From Cryobacterium arcticum (GTDB taxonomy: Bacteria > Actinomycetota > Actinomycetes > Actinomycetales > Microbacteriaceae), in assembly GCF_001679725.1 (NCBI RefSeq), contig NZ_CP016284.1, positions 1 to 58,936 of the forward strand: a stretch of DNA of 58,936 nt, given 5' to 3'. Numbering within the stretch: position 1 is the stretch's first letter; each line of letters begins with the position of its first letter. Made by a program: the position numbers and the translations under genes. The notes under the pieces were generated by a model. The model did no database searches. It was given only the letters and a program-made list of their open reading frames with translations, and was not told the origin of the DNA. Shown in pieces: positions 41,275 to 50,090 of this stretch.

Positions 41275-44139
41275 TCACACTCTCGCGCCGGCGGCAGGTG
41301 TCGCTAGCAGTTCAAACAAGTGGCCCGTTCGTCCAAGGTCGGTCTTGGGCCCGTTGTAGTGATAGTGAGCATCAACGGCCGCATCCAAGGCCTTGTGGGC
41401 CACCGCGAGCTCCTCGGGAGCAAGTTCGCGGTCGTAAAGCTGCGCCAAAGTGAAGGTCGGAAAATCAGCTCGCACGTCGATTACCGCTTGGGCAGCGGTT
41501 TCGATTGCGGAGGTATCGACATTGGTCGGCCATGGGAAATTGTTGTAGACGAGGGACACGGAGTACTGATAGTCCGACTTCATTCGTCCGGCAACCGCGC
41601 GCATCCACGCGTTGTGCATAGCTGATGAAAGAATCCCGAACTGCGCGAGTGTGGCCCCTTCGATCACGATGAGTGATCCGCTCGCGATGACATTTGGCTC
41701 CATGAATGCCATCGGAAGGTAGTCGCGACGTTCGGATGAAACTTTGGGCACGGCGAGGTACCGCGTCGTGGGTTGCCGAATTTCCGCGAAAGCGTAAGGC
41801 CGCACAGCAGCTGCGGCGGTCGCCGGTCGTTTGCGCCCGCTTCGGTATTCTTTGGTTGCCGCAATTCGTGCTCGAACAAACGGGCTACGTGCTGCTTCGG
41901 CAAGCTGGGAACTCGTCAGCCAAATGGCATGTTGTTGTGTGCCTGCCAGAACCTGTCTACCGCCGACATATGGGCGCACGAATTCCAGGTTGCCGTTTCC
42001 TTCCGCGGTGAGGATAGCCAGAGCGTCACCGTCTACGGTGAGGTGCCCGTCGTCAATCGGCATGCTGCCGTACTTCGCAACGGGCGCCGATGCCGATACT
42101 GACGTCTGCCGGTTGACCACGATGATGCTGGGCGACGGCGCGAGATAGGGATTAATCGTTGCAACCGTCCGTGCGATTGGATCCGACTTGATTGTGGGGT
42201 AGTCGAACAGCTCTTTATCCGCCGGGTTTTCCAAGCCAAAGCCGACAATTACAACGTGTACAGCCGCGTTACCCTTGCCCTCATTTCTCCATTCAAACGT
42301 TCGGTGTGCGTACTGAATATGGACGCCCTGATCTAGCATCCAGCCCCACAACACACCGACCTGCTCTCCCTGGGTAATGCTATTCGTCGAGACGAATCCC
42401 ACTCTTGTCGGCTGCCAGTTCTGCCAGCCTGCGTCTATGTCGAGGATTTGCTCATTCTCCTTCGAACCCCACGCAGTCGCATCCTCAGCCCAGAGGTCTA
42501 GCTCAATCTTGCTTGCCACGCTGCCCTGGATGTACTGCGCTGCCTTCACGAACCAACCGGTGACGTAATCGAGGTTGCCAGCTTTTTTGATGAGGGCCTT
42601 ACGACCCGTCCCGTACAGCTGCTTGAGGTCGGCCTTCTGTTCGGGGGTCTGCTCCTTCTTCCCAATGAAAGGCGGGTTGCCAATGATGTAATCGCAATGC
42701 GTTGCCGGGATCACCGTTTCCCACGCGATACGCAGCGCGTTACCGATCTTGATGGTCGGAGAGATCCTCAAAGGGAGCGATCGCCTAGCGGAACCGAAGC
42801 GGGCTGCCGCTTCCATGCTCATCTGATGGTCCGTAATCCACATGGCGACGCGGGCAATTTCCGCCGGCGACTCCCCCAGCTCGATGCCGTGAAATTGGCG
42901 AACTGTGACGCGCAACTGACCGGCGACGTCGACTTGCGTACGGTCTTTACCGATGAGAAGTACATCAAGTATGTCCATCTCAAGGCGCCTAATCTCCCGG
43001 TATGCGATGACGAGAAAGCTTCCGCACCCGCAGGCGGGGTCAAGGAATGTCAGATTGGGGAGTCGGTTGTAGAGCTTGTGAAGCCTGTCTCGGTCGGTGC
43101 GACCGGCCTCAAGTTCTACCCTCAGTTCGTCGAGAAACAGCGGTTGAATGACTTTCAGGATGTTGCGCTCAGAGGTGTAGTGGGAACCTGTTTCTCTGCG
43201 GCTGGCTTGGCGTGATGACGGAGCATCCTCGGGGGCTTCGTACTCTCCCTCGAGAATCCCCTGGAACATCGCACCGAAGATTGCTGGAGAGATTCCCGCC
43301 CAGTCCAAGGCGGAGCACTCACGCAGGAGCTGGGCAGCCCTGCCGCTGAAGGCGGGCATGTCAAGCCGTTCACGGAAGAGAGAACCGTTGACGTGCGGAA
43401 AACGCGCAATGTCCTCGTCGAGAGCCGCTTGCCTGTCAGAGTGGTCCTTATCAAGCGTCTGGAAGAGCGAACCAAGAACGTTGCCAAGCTGGTTGTCGAT
43501 GGTGCGCTTCACTAGCCGATTGAACGCACCGTTTTCATGGAATAGGCCCGTGTCGTCAGCAAAGAAACAGAACAGCAACCGCGTCAGAAATACGTCCAAT
43601 GCGGTGTCGTGTAGTCCGCCCTCAAGCAGAACAGTGTGCAGCTTCGATACCTTGTACGCTGCACTCCGGTCGATCTCCCGCTCCTCGACGATGGAGACTT
43701 CTTCATCGATGAGGAAACGAAAGAGGTGCGCCTTGGCGGATAGATGCGCAAGGTCTGTCTCGACCGTCTCGTCCTTGCTGAGATCCGTGATTCGGAACGT
43801 CTCAAAGTCCGAGACAATGACCCAGCGAGGCCGCTCGGCTTCTGGCAGTGCGAGTGCATAGTCTTCTGCTTGGTTGAACGCCGCCACAAGGTTGCGGCCT
43901 TTTGACTTCGCCTCGACGATCAGTTTGCCTGGAATGAATGAATCGATGTAGCCGCCGGCACCGCCCAGCTTGCGGACCTGGTGCTCGTAGAGGACTGCCG
44001 ATTGTCCGGAGATACCGAAGCAAGCGAAGAACTCACGCCAGAAACCCTGGGCCTGGCCGCGCTCATAGTGCGCACCAGCCCATTCAAGCGAAAATGCCCT
44101 CAGCAGTTCACGGACTTCATTGAGCGTTGGCGCAGGCAT
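41275..44139 (-). CDS. Type IIL-like restriction-modification enzyme (nuclease-methyltransferase fusion)
   Basis: A single 954-residue polypeptide. The N-terminal PD-(D/E)XK nuclease shows GGYIDSFIPGKLIVEAKSKG (Asp 66, Glu 76, Lys 78). The gamma-class adenine methyltransferase has SAM motif LTFLDPACGCGSFL near 364-376 and catalytic NPPF near 488-491. The C-terminal 350 residues would be the target recognition domain. This order matches MmeI-type enzymes that cut and methylate one strand using one specificity domain. It likely protects host and plasmid against foreign DNA and can act as an addiction system. No separate methylase is needed. Motifs are intact. Confidence 0.85.
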   Translation of the reverse strand: MPAPTLNEVRELLRAFSLEWAGAHYERGQAQGFWREFFACFGISGQSAVLYEHQVRKLGGAGGYIDSFIPGKLIVEAKSKGRNLVAAFNQAEDYALALPEAERPRWVIVSDFETFRITDLSKDETVETDLAHLSAKAHLFRFLIDEEVSIVEEREIDRSAAYKVSKLHTVLLEGGLHDTALDVFLTRLLFCFFADDTGLFHENGAFNRLVKRTIDNQLGNVLGSLFQTLDKDHSDRQAALDEDIARFPHVNGSLFRERLDMPAFSGRAAQLLRECSALDWAGISPAIFGAMFQGILEGEYEAPEDAPSSRQASRRETGSHYTSERNILKVIQPLFLDELRVELEAGRTDRDRLHKLYNRLPNLTFLDPACGCGSFLVIAYREIRRLEMDILDVLLIGKDRTQVDVAGQLRVTVRQFHGIELGESPAEIARVAMWITDHQMSMEAAARFGSARRSLPLRISPTIKIGNALRIAWETVIPATHCDYIIGNPPFIGKKEQTPEQKADLKQLYGTGRKALIKKAGNLDYVTGWFVKAAQYIQGSVASKIELDLWAEDATAWGSKENEQILDIDAGWQNWQPTRVGFVSTNSITQGEQVGVLWGWMLDQGVHIQYAHRTFEWRNEGKGNAAVHVVIVGFGLENPADKELFDYPTIKSDPIARTVATINPYLAPSPSIIVVNRQTSVSASAPVAKYGSMPIDDGHLTVDGDALAILTAEGNGNLEFVRPYVGGRQVLAGTQQHAIWLTSSQLAEAARSPFVRARIAATKEYRSGRKRPATAAAAVRPYAFAEIRQPTTRYLAVPKVSSERRDYLPMAFMEPNVIASGSLIVIEGATLAQFGILSSAMHNAWMRAVAGRMKSDYQYSVSLVYNNFPWPTNVDTSAIETAAQAVIDVRADFPTFTLAQLYDRELAPEELAVAHKALDAAVDAHYHYNGPKTDLGRTGHLFELLATPAAGARV

Positions 44140-44367
44140 GCTCGCAGCCTAACGGAGCGGCCGACCGGCATTTCTCACCCCGTCAACCCCGTGACCAGCG
44201 CCACGGGCACGGTCTGACGAGGTGCCCCTCCCTGGCGTAGCCGATGGGTGAACCTGCAGCACTCCCCTGTGTCCGTAATCGACGTCGATGGGCCTATTCT
44301 CCTAGGCGTGAGCGTGATAAATCACTCCGACATTTCGCTGAATTCGAACTTATGTTCTAATGGAGTT

Positions 44368-45048
44368 ATGGGAGCGAAGCAAACATTCCCAATGGGCCAA
44401 AACCCGCAACGCACGGTGCGCGCGGTCACTTTAGAACAAGTCGAACCCGACTACGCGACCGAGTTCGTCCCTCGTCCATTTAGCCTGACCCCCGCCGAGT
44501 TGGGCGGACTGCCGGCCACCCTGGCCAGCGAACCTACCTCCGTTCGCGCTTGGGTGAGATTCCCGGCCGTGGCTAGCCACGTTTACGGCCTGGCTTTGGC
44601 GTGGACGCCGCGCGCTGTGTACGTCGAATGGGAGGACGGCGGCGTTCATCGCGCTTGGGTTTGGGCGCCGGCCGTCGAGCGCGCAGCCGTGAACCAAAGT
44701 GCAGCGGTTCCCACTCCCCCGCGCCCACAGGTGAATGCAATGACAGTCCGAGACACACAATCGCTCGTCGAGCTGATCAACGCCCAGCTGACGCAGTGCG
44801 GTGCCGAGTTCGTGACTTCTATGGCGCAGCCCGCTGGCCCATTCGGTGCGGTCGTTTTTGGGTCCATCGAGGGCCACGGTGTGCGCCTGGAATTCTTCAT
44901 CGAACCTGCGACCAATATGTGCGCGGTGCATTTGTTTGACATGACCGCGAAGAAGGTTCTTGTCGAGCGGGTCACGGCTCCCACTTTTCCTGAGGCCATC
45001 GAGGCTTACCCCTGGGATGTGGCGATCAACACGCTCGATCTCATCTGA
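44368..45048 (+). CDS. Conserved plasmid protein of unknown function
   Basis: Two hundred and twenty-six residues from ATG 44368, supported by GGAG six bases upstream; the frame is open to 44248. Two domains are suggested. The first is beta-rich with aromatic residues (VYGLALAWTPRAVYVEWEDGG, then HRAWVWAPAVER). The second is alpha/beta (SLVELINAQLTQCGAEFV, FGSIEGHGVRLEFFIEP). No catalytic motif is seen. It lies between the restriction gene and the backbone kfrA-like region, so it may be backbone. Function unknown. Confidence 0.55.
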   Translation: MGAKQTFPMGQNPQRTVRAVTLEQVEPDYATEFVPRPFSLTPAELGGLPATLASEPTSVRAWVRFPAVASHVYGLALAWTPRAVYVEWEDGGVHRAWVWAPAVERAAVNQSAAVPTPPRPQVNAMTVRDTQSLVELINAQLTQCGAEFVTSMAQPAGPFGAVVFGSIEGHGVRLEFFIEPATNMCAVHLFDMTAKKVLVERVTAPTFPEAIEAYPWDVAINTLDLI

Positions 45049-45109
45049 ATCAGGCAGTGTCACCGGTCGACCTGGAGTGCCCTCGTTGTAAGTGGTGCTC
45101 GACGGATCT

Positions 45110-45235
45110 CTAGATCATGCTGACAAGGTCGCAGGCCGGGCAGCGCCAGTAGGGCGCGTCGGTGGTGCCGGCGGGCAGCATCTGGATGAGGCAGTGCTCG
45201 CAGTTGGGCGGTGCACCCAGGTCATCCATGTGCAT
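45110..45235 (-). CDS. Tiny zinc-ribbon protein
   Basis: Forty-one residues from ATG 45235 (an ATG two codons later is possible). Two CxxC pairs, NCEHC near residues 12-15 and RCPAC near 31-34, are spaced as in a zinc ribbon, with a YWRCPAC hallmark. Probably a metal-binding domain that contacts nucleic acid or another protein. It is divergent from the kfrA-like gene, sharing its promoter region. Confidence 0.6.
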   Translation of the reverse strand: MHMDDLGAPPNCEHCLIQMLPAGTTDAPYWRCPACDLVSMI

Positions 45236-45292
45236 GACGGCAAGATACCCCGCCCTCGGTGGCCTCCGCGCCCCTCGTCGACGAGGACGCGT

Positions 45293-45330
45293 TTCGTATT
45301 TAGTTACCGTTATTCGTATTTCGTTATCGT
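45293..45330. repeat. Direct repeats in the kfrA-like promoter
   Basis: TTCGTATTTAGTTACCGT (45293-45310) and TTCGTATTTCGTTATCGT (45313-45330) match at 16 of 18 positions with a 20-base pitch, about two helical turns. They lie between the divergent zinc-ribbon and kfrA-like genes in an unusually AT-rich stretch. Candidate operator for the kfrA-like protein. Confidence 0.55.
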
Positions 45331-45357
45331 ATTGCGTTTTGGTGATACGATATAGGC

Positions 45358-46356
45358 ATGAGCATCCCCGAGATCACCGACGTGCGGACCTGCGGTTTCC
45401 CCGGCTGCGACGAGCCCGTCGACGCCACGCCTGGCGTTGGCCGGCCCGCCGGATATTGCATCAATCCCGCCCACAACCGTGCCGCCGCCTGGCGGGCACG
45501 CCGCGCCGAGTCAGGGCGCCTCGAGCGCCCAGTCGAGGACGACAAGCTCCCCGTCGATGCTGCACGTCAGCGCGCGAGTGTGTTGCGTTCCCAGGTCGCC
45601 GGGATGGTCGAGCACCTGCAGCAGCAGCTCGTCGTCCTCGTCGACGAACTGCGCACTGTCGCGGATCCCGACGCGGCCGAAGCACAGATCGAGGCCGTCA
45701 CCTCCGACGCGGCCGAACAGGTCGCGTCCGCAGCCGCACGCGCCAACCGGGCAGAAACCGCCACACGCAAGGCCGAAGCCGAGCGCGCCGAAGCCGACGC
45801 AGCAGCTGAGGAATCCGCCACCCTTGTCGACGAACTCCGCGACGTCCTCACGGCGCTCGAGCAGCGCGCCGGCGCGCTGGAAAACGACCTGGTCGTCGCG
45901 GGTGAGGACAACACCCGCGCGGCCGCGGAGATCGCCGCCCTGACGGACCAGGTCGCCGCCCTGAGCGTCGAGAACGCGGCAACAACCGCACAGCTCGCCG
46001 AGACCCGGGAGCTCCTCACAGCGGCCACAGTGGCCAAAGACGAGGCCGTAGCGGCCTCTCGGGACGCTGCCGCGCAGGCTGACGCTGCGTCAGCGCGTGC
46101 CGAGCGTGCCGAGACGGACACAGCGACCACGCGTGACCTGCTCGACCAGGTCCGTGTGGAGCGCGAGAGCGCCCGCGCGGAAGCGCTCGTGCTCACCGGG
46201 CGCCTGGCCACAGTCACCAGCGAACGCGACAGCGCCACGGCCGAGGCCGCCCGGGAACGCTCCTACGCCGAACAGCGCGTCGCCGACGTGCGGGACGGTC
46301 TCGAGCAGCAGCTCACCCAGCTGCGCGCCGACCTGAACCTGGCTCTTTCCAGATGA
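45358..46356 (+). pseudogene. KfrA-like coiled-coil protein gene, interrupted by an ISL3-family element
   Basis: Encodes a small Cys/His head (CGFPGCDEPVD, then GYCINPAHNRAAAWRARR), likely a zinc-dependent DNA-binding module, followed by about 270 residues of uninterrupted Ala/Glu-rich coiled coil. KfrA-type proteins are plasmid DNA-binding coiled coils linked to maintenance. The native frame is cut at 46340 by the insertion at 46341. The four added residues ALSR come partly from the element and end at 46356. The lost C-terminus survives at 49540-49618. The truncated product keeps nearly all of the coil and may still work. Confidence 0.8.
46333..46340. repeat. Left target-site duplication CTGAACCT
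   Basis: Eight bases directly left of the element, repeated exactly at 49532-49539 on its right. Eight base pairs is the usual ISL3-family duplication length. Confidence 0.85.
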
Positions 46357-46377
46357 AGGTGTAGGTCGGCCGGGCGC

Positions 46378-46506
46378 GTCGGTCCGCAGATAGACGTCGA
46401 GGTCTCCCGACGATGGAGGTTCCTACGCCATCCATCCGAAAGACCTCGACGTGCCCGACGCTACCCCGCCGGCCGGCTTCGGCCGCCCTGACCTAACCGC
46501 CTTCGC
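46378..46506 (+). repeat. Partial copy of the ISL3 transposase 5' region
   Basis: These 129 bases match 48130-48258 with two differences. They cover the leader and the first codons of the transposase, then stop abruptly at 46507, where GGCTCATCCCAATCG begins. That motif is the inverted form of the element's right terminus. So a rearranged end sits inside the left part of the unit. Confidence 0.8.
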
Positions 46507-46735
46507 GGCTCATCCCAATCGACCCTGATCGAGTCTGCTGACCCTCTCGACGAGAACGCAGCGACATCACAGCCAACCCAACCCCGACCGTCCGGGAAGC
46601 CGGGGCACGTCACATGACCTGTGCTGCGGGCGTGTCGAGTGGGTCGTCCAGGGGCGACGCAGGAGCGCCGACGCGACGTGCTGAGAGGTGGTTCCAACCG
46701 AGCGCTAGGACACCGGCTACAGGCATGGCGATAGG

Positions 46736-47677
46736 TCAGGAACGGCGTCGCTCCCTGCGCAGGAGGGAGCGCAGAGTCTCGGCGTTCGCGTAGCCGACCC
46801 GTAGCGCGATCTCGGCGGAGGTGAAGTCCGTGGTTGCTGAGAGGTGCCGAGCTCGTTCGATGCGAAGCCGTTGGACGAAGCCGAGCGGAGTGAGGTTGAG
46901 CGCCGCACGGACTCGTCGTTCGAGGGTGCGCCGGCTGGTGCCGAGCGACTGCGCGACGAAGGCGACGTTGAACGGTTCGTCCAGGCGGGCGCGCACGAAG
47001 CGTTCGAACTCGACGACGATCGGGTCCTCGTGCCGGAGATGTTCGTAGGCGACGAAGGCCGCCTGCGACGGGCGCTCGTCGATGATGAGGAGCTTGGCGA
47101 CATGTTGGGCCAGGTCGGGGCTGATCGATCGCACGAGTGAGAGCGCGAGGTCGATGTGGGCGAAGGCGGCGCCGGCGGTGACGAGGTTCCCGTCGACCAC
47201 GACCATGGTGTCGAGATCGAGGGCGACGGTCGGATAGCGCTTCCGGAACTCCGGCCCCAGGAACCAGCTGGTCGTCGCCCGCCGATGATGCATCCGTCCT
47301 GTCTCGGCGACGGCGAACACGCCGGTGCACGCCGCGGCGATCCGGGTGGTCGCCTCGTCGAGGCGCCCGAGTGAGGCGATGACCGAACGAGCATCTCGAC
47401 TCTGGAGGGCGTCGTGGGTCGCGGCGGCCGTGAGGGTTCCAAGCGCAGGGACGACGACCACGTCGAACTCTCCGGACTCCGACAGCGGGTGGTCCACCGA
47501 CAGGGTCATCGATGCCGTCGTGGTCACTCGCCGTTTCGGTCCGAGGATGGCGAGTTCGATCGGGTCGATCCGCGGGTCGACATCGCCGCGGGCTCCGTCG
47601 GCCACCCGCACGATGTCGATGATCGACGCGATAGCCGAACCGAAGCAGCCGTCGATCGCGATCAGTCCGATACGCAT
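46736..47677 (-). CDS. GlxA/AraC-family transcriptional regulator
   Basis: An N-terminal DJ-1/PfpI-like domain begins at MRIGLIAIDGCFGSAIASI and includes DVVVVPALGTL and AAACTGVFAVAETG (the nucleophile-like Cys region). The C-terminal AraC double HTH follows (FNVAFVAQSLGTSRRTLERRVRAAL, then FTSAEIALRVGYANAETLRSLL). Start ATG 47677 is preferred; the frame is open to 47719. It is divergent from the small ABM gene 107 bases away and likely controls it. A passenger of the ISL3 unit. Confidence 0.78.
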   Translation of the reverse strand: MRIGLIAIDGCFGSAIASIIDIVRVADGARGDVDPRIDPIELAILGPKRRVTTTASMTLSVDHPLSESGEFDVVVVPALGTLTAAATHDALQSRDARSVIASLGRLDEATTRIAAACTGVFAVAETGRMHHRRATTSWFLGPEFRKRYPTVALDLDTMVVVDGNLVTAGAAFAHIDLALSLVRSISPDLAQHVAKLLIIDERPSQAAFVAYEHLRHEDPIVVEFERFVRARLDEPFNVAFVAQSLGTSRRTLERRVRAALNLTPLGFVQRLRIERARHLSATTDFTSAEIALRVGYANAETLRSLLRRERRRS

Positions 47678-47784
47678 GACGTAAACAATAGCAATACTGC
47701 CGTATACGCCACTCCCCACCGGCCCTCGCTCGTCATAGGCTGAACTCGTCCCACGAAGAACCCCGACGTCAAGGAGAGTCCCTC

Positions 47785-48096
47785 ATGTCCACACCCGCAT
47801 CACTTCCGTATGCCTTCGTCGCCAAGATCGTCGCGGCCGATGGACAGCACGACGCGGTCGCCGATCTGCTCGCCGGCGCTGTCGCACTCGCCAACGAAGA
47901 AGTAGGAACGATTGTCTGGTTCGCGGTCAGGACCCACGCCGACACCTTCTGGATCTTCGATGCATTCCCCGACGAAGCCGCTCGCGACGCCCACGCCAAC
48001 GGCGCCATCGTCGCAGCCCTGATGGCCAACCAGCACCTCCTCGGCGCAGCACCCGAGATCCTGGCGGCCGACGTCCTCGCGTCCAAGCTCCCGTAG
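47785..48096 (+). CDS. Antibiotic-biosynthesis-monooxygenase (ABM) domain protein
   Basis: One hundred and three residues with the ferredoxin-like ABM fold: FVAKIVAADGQHDAVADLL, then VGTIVWFAVRTHADTFWIFDAFPDEAARDAH, matching the family's conserved strand-helix pattern. Such small dimeric proteins oxidise quinols or polyketides without cofactors, or serve as quinone stress proteins. Its partner is the divergent GlxA-type regulator, with which it forms the ISL3 unit cargo. Start ATG 47785 with AAGGAGA upstream. Confidence 0.8.
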   Translation: MSTPASLPYAFVAKIVAADGQHDAVADLLAGAVALANEEVGTIVWFAVRTHADTFWIFDAFPDEAARDAHANGAIVAALMANQHLLGAAPEILAADVLASKLP

Positions 48097-48202
48097 TCCG
48101 CCACGCACGAGACGATCGCGCCCCGCCGAGTCGGTCCGCAGATAGACGTCGAGGTCTCCCGACGATGGAGGTTCCTACGCCATCCATCGGAAAGACCTCG
48201 AC

Positions 48203-49528
48203 GTGCCCGACGCTACCCCGCCGGCCGGCTTCGGCCGCCCTGACCTGACCGCCTTCGCTCGACTCGACGGCCTCGGTCTGAGCGTGATCGGGCAACGACT
48301 TGAACCGGATCGTGCGGTCCTCGCGTGCCGCGTGGTGGAACCAGATCAGTGGTGCCGACGGTGCGGCAGCGAAGGCGCCGCTCGTGACACCGTGATCCGG
48401 CGGTTGGCCCACGAGCCGCTGGGCTGGCGACCGACCGTGCTGGAAGTTGTAGTGCGCCGCTACCGCTGTGCAGACTGCGGACACGTGTGGCGCCAAGACA
48501 CCAGCGCCGCGGCGGAGCCACGCGCGAAGCTCTCGCGCACCGGGCTGCGGTGGGCGCTGGAAGGGATCGTGGTCGCACACCTCACCGTCGCCCGTGTCGC
48601 CGAGGGACTCGGGGTCGCGTGGGACACCGCCAACAACGCGGTCCTGGCCGAAGGCAAGCGGCTGCTGATCAACGACCCCAAGCGGTTCGAGGGCGTGAAG
48701 GTGATTGGCGTCGATGAGCACGTCTGGCGCCACACCAGGCGTGGCGACAAGTACGTCACCGTGATCATCGACCTCACCCCGGTCCGCGATGGCGCCGGCC
48801 CAGCAAGGCTGCTGGACATGGTCGAGGGCCGGTCGAAGGCGGCGTTCAAGACCTGGCTCGCCGACCGCGACGACGCCTTCCGTGACGCGGTCGAGGTGGT
48901 CGCGATGGACGGCTTCACCGGGTTCAAGACCGCCGCTGCGGAGGAGATCCCGGACGCGGTCACGGTGATGGATCCCTTCCACGTCGTGCGCCTGGCCGGT
49001 GACGCCCTCGACAGGTGCCGGCGCCGGGTCCAACTCGCGATCCACGGGCACCGCGGGTTCAGGGACGATCCGCTCTACAAGTCGCGGCGCACGCTGCACA
49101 CCGGCTCGGACCTGCTCACCGACAAGCAGAGCGACAGGCTACGCGCGCTGTTCGTTGATGACGCTCACGTCGAGGTCGAGGCGACCTGGGGTGTCTACCA
49201 GCGCATGATCGCCGCCTATCGCCACGAGGACCGGCAACGTGGCCGCGAGCTCATGGAGAAGCTGATCACCGACCTCAGCGCCGGCGTCCCCAAGGTGCTC
49301 ACCGAGCTCACCACCCTGGGGCGGACCCTGAAGAAGCGAGCCGCCGACGTGCTCGCCTACTTCGAACGACCCGGCACCAGCAACGGGCCGACCGAGGCAC
49401 TCAACGGACGGCTCGAACACCTGCGCGGCTCCGCACTCGGGTTCCGCAACCTGACCAACTACATCGCCCGAAGCCTGCTCGAGACCGGCGGCTTCAGACC
49501 CCAACTCCTACACCCCCGATTGGGATGA
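48203..49528 (+). CDS. ISL3-family transposase
   Basis: Full-length DDE transposase of 441 residues. The N-terminal zinc-finger-like region (WCRRCGS, then YRCADCGHVWRQ) and HTH (ARVAEGLGVAWDTANNAVL) precede the catalytic acids in VIGVDEHVWRH (near 170), VVAMDGFTGFK (near 235) and TSNGPTEALNGRLEHLRG (Glu near 396-404). Start GTG 48203. The stop lies three bases inside the right terminus. It probably drives movement of the whole 46341-49531 unit. Confidence 0.9.
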   Translation: MPDATPPAGFGRPDLTAFARLDGLGLSVIGQRLEPDRAVLACRVVEPDQWCRRCGSEGAARDTVIRRLAHEPLGWRPTVLEVVVRRYRCADCGHVWRQDTSAAAEPRAKLSRTGLRWALEGIVVAHLTVARVAEGLGVAWDTANNAVLAEGKRLLINDPKRFEGVKVIGVDEHVWRHTRRGDKYVTVIIDLTPVRDGAGPARLLDMVEGRSKAAFKTWLADRDDAFRDAVEVVAMDGFTGFKTAAAEEIPDAVTVMDPFHVVRLAGDALDRCRRRVQLAIHGHRGFRDDPLYKSRRTLHTGSDLLTDKQSDRLRALFVDDAHVEVEATWGVYQRMIAAYRHEDRQRGRELMEKLITDLSAGVPKVLTELTTLGRTLKKRAADVLAYFERPGTSNGPTEALNGRLEHLRGSALGFRNLTNYIARSLLETGGFRPQLLHPRLG

Positions 49529-49531
49529 GCC

Positions 49532-49539
49532 CTGAACCT
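49532..49539. repeat. Right target-site duplication CTGAACCT
   Basis: Exact copy of 46333-46340, immediately outside the ISL3 unit's right terminus. Confidence 0.85.
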
Positions 49540-49618
49540 GGCACGCTCAAGCGAACGCGAGCAACGCAGCCGCGCGGACCGCGCCGAAGCTCAGCCGGCA
49601 CGGCCCAAGCAGAAGTAG
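49540..49618 (+). pseudogene. 3' fragment of the kfrA-like gene
   Basis: Continues the interrupted coiled-coil gene: after LNL it reads ARSSEREQRSRADRAEAQ and a short basic end before TAG at 49616-49618. Joining 46340 to 49540 restores one uninterrupted frame, showing that insertion made no other change. Confidence 0.8.
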
Positions 49619-49682
49619 GCACCATGCCCCGCATGCCCCGCGGCGGGTTGCGCTGCGTACTCCTGCGTTGACGGTGATCGGT

Positions 49683-50090
49683 CTAACTCAGGGGTCGCCC
49701 AACGGGTAGGGGTGTGCTGTCGCCTTCGTACGGCTCCCCCGCGTTGTGCAGGCGCTCCCGGCGTTCCACTTCGGCCTGGATAGCTCGCTCGACGAACTCC
49801 GACCAGCTCTTGTCACCCTCGAGGTGGCTTGTCGCGCGGTACGTTGCGCGTGCGCGATCTCGGGTTTCGGCGGACAAATACGTGGTCATCCTCGTGGTCG
49901 GTTCGCTCTCGCGCGCGGCAACCTTCTGAGAAGCACGGGCCGGCGCTGACCTAACAGCCTTGGGCCGTTCCGCAGTCGGCTGCGGCGCGGGGTCAGGGCG
50001 GTTTCTGGCTTGCAAGCGACTCAAATCAGGAGTTCCCGCGCGGTGGCTCAGGCCGTCGATTTGTCGGCTGGGGGTGCTGTCGTCGCTCAT
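49683..50090 (-). CDS. parB: Centromere-binding partition protein ParB (ribbon-helix-helix type)
   Basis: One hundred and thirty-five residues. A disordered, basic N-terminus (about 1-65) would stimulate the ParA ATPase. The C-terminal RHH domain starts TRMTTYLSAETRDRARATYRAT and continues through the helix SWSEFVERAIQAEVERRERL. This matches actinobacterial small ParB proteins whose C-terminal domain binds the centromere. It overlaps parA by four bases and lies in the same operon. It probably binds the 9-bp-phased array just upstream of parA. Confidence 0.78.
   Translation of the reverse strand: MSDDSTPSRQIDGLSHRAGTPDLSRLQARNRPDPAPQPTAERPKAVRSAPARASQKVAARESEPTTRMTTYLSAETRDRARATYRATSHLEGDKSWSEFVERAIQAEVERRERLHNAGEPYEGDSTPLPVGRPLS

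Larger units (their letters stand above)
46341..49531 (+). mobile_element. ISL3-family passenger transposon
   Basis: The 3.2-kb unit starts GGCTCTTTCCAGAT and ends with the inverted GGCTCATCCCAAT (minus strand), sharing GGCTC and GGGTGTAGG blocks. An 8-bp duplication flanks it. Inside are a fragment of the transposase 5' region (46378-46506), a GlxA-type regulator, an ABM protein and a full ISL3 transposase at the right end. The left terminus belongs to the fragment copy and the right terminus to the full copy, so the whole unit moved as one. The region 46357-46735 otherwise holds no gene. Confidence 0.82.
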
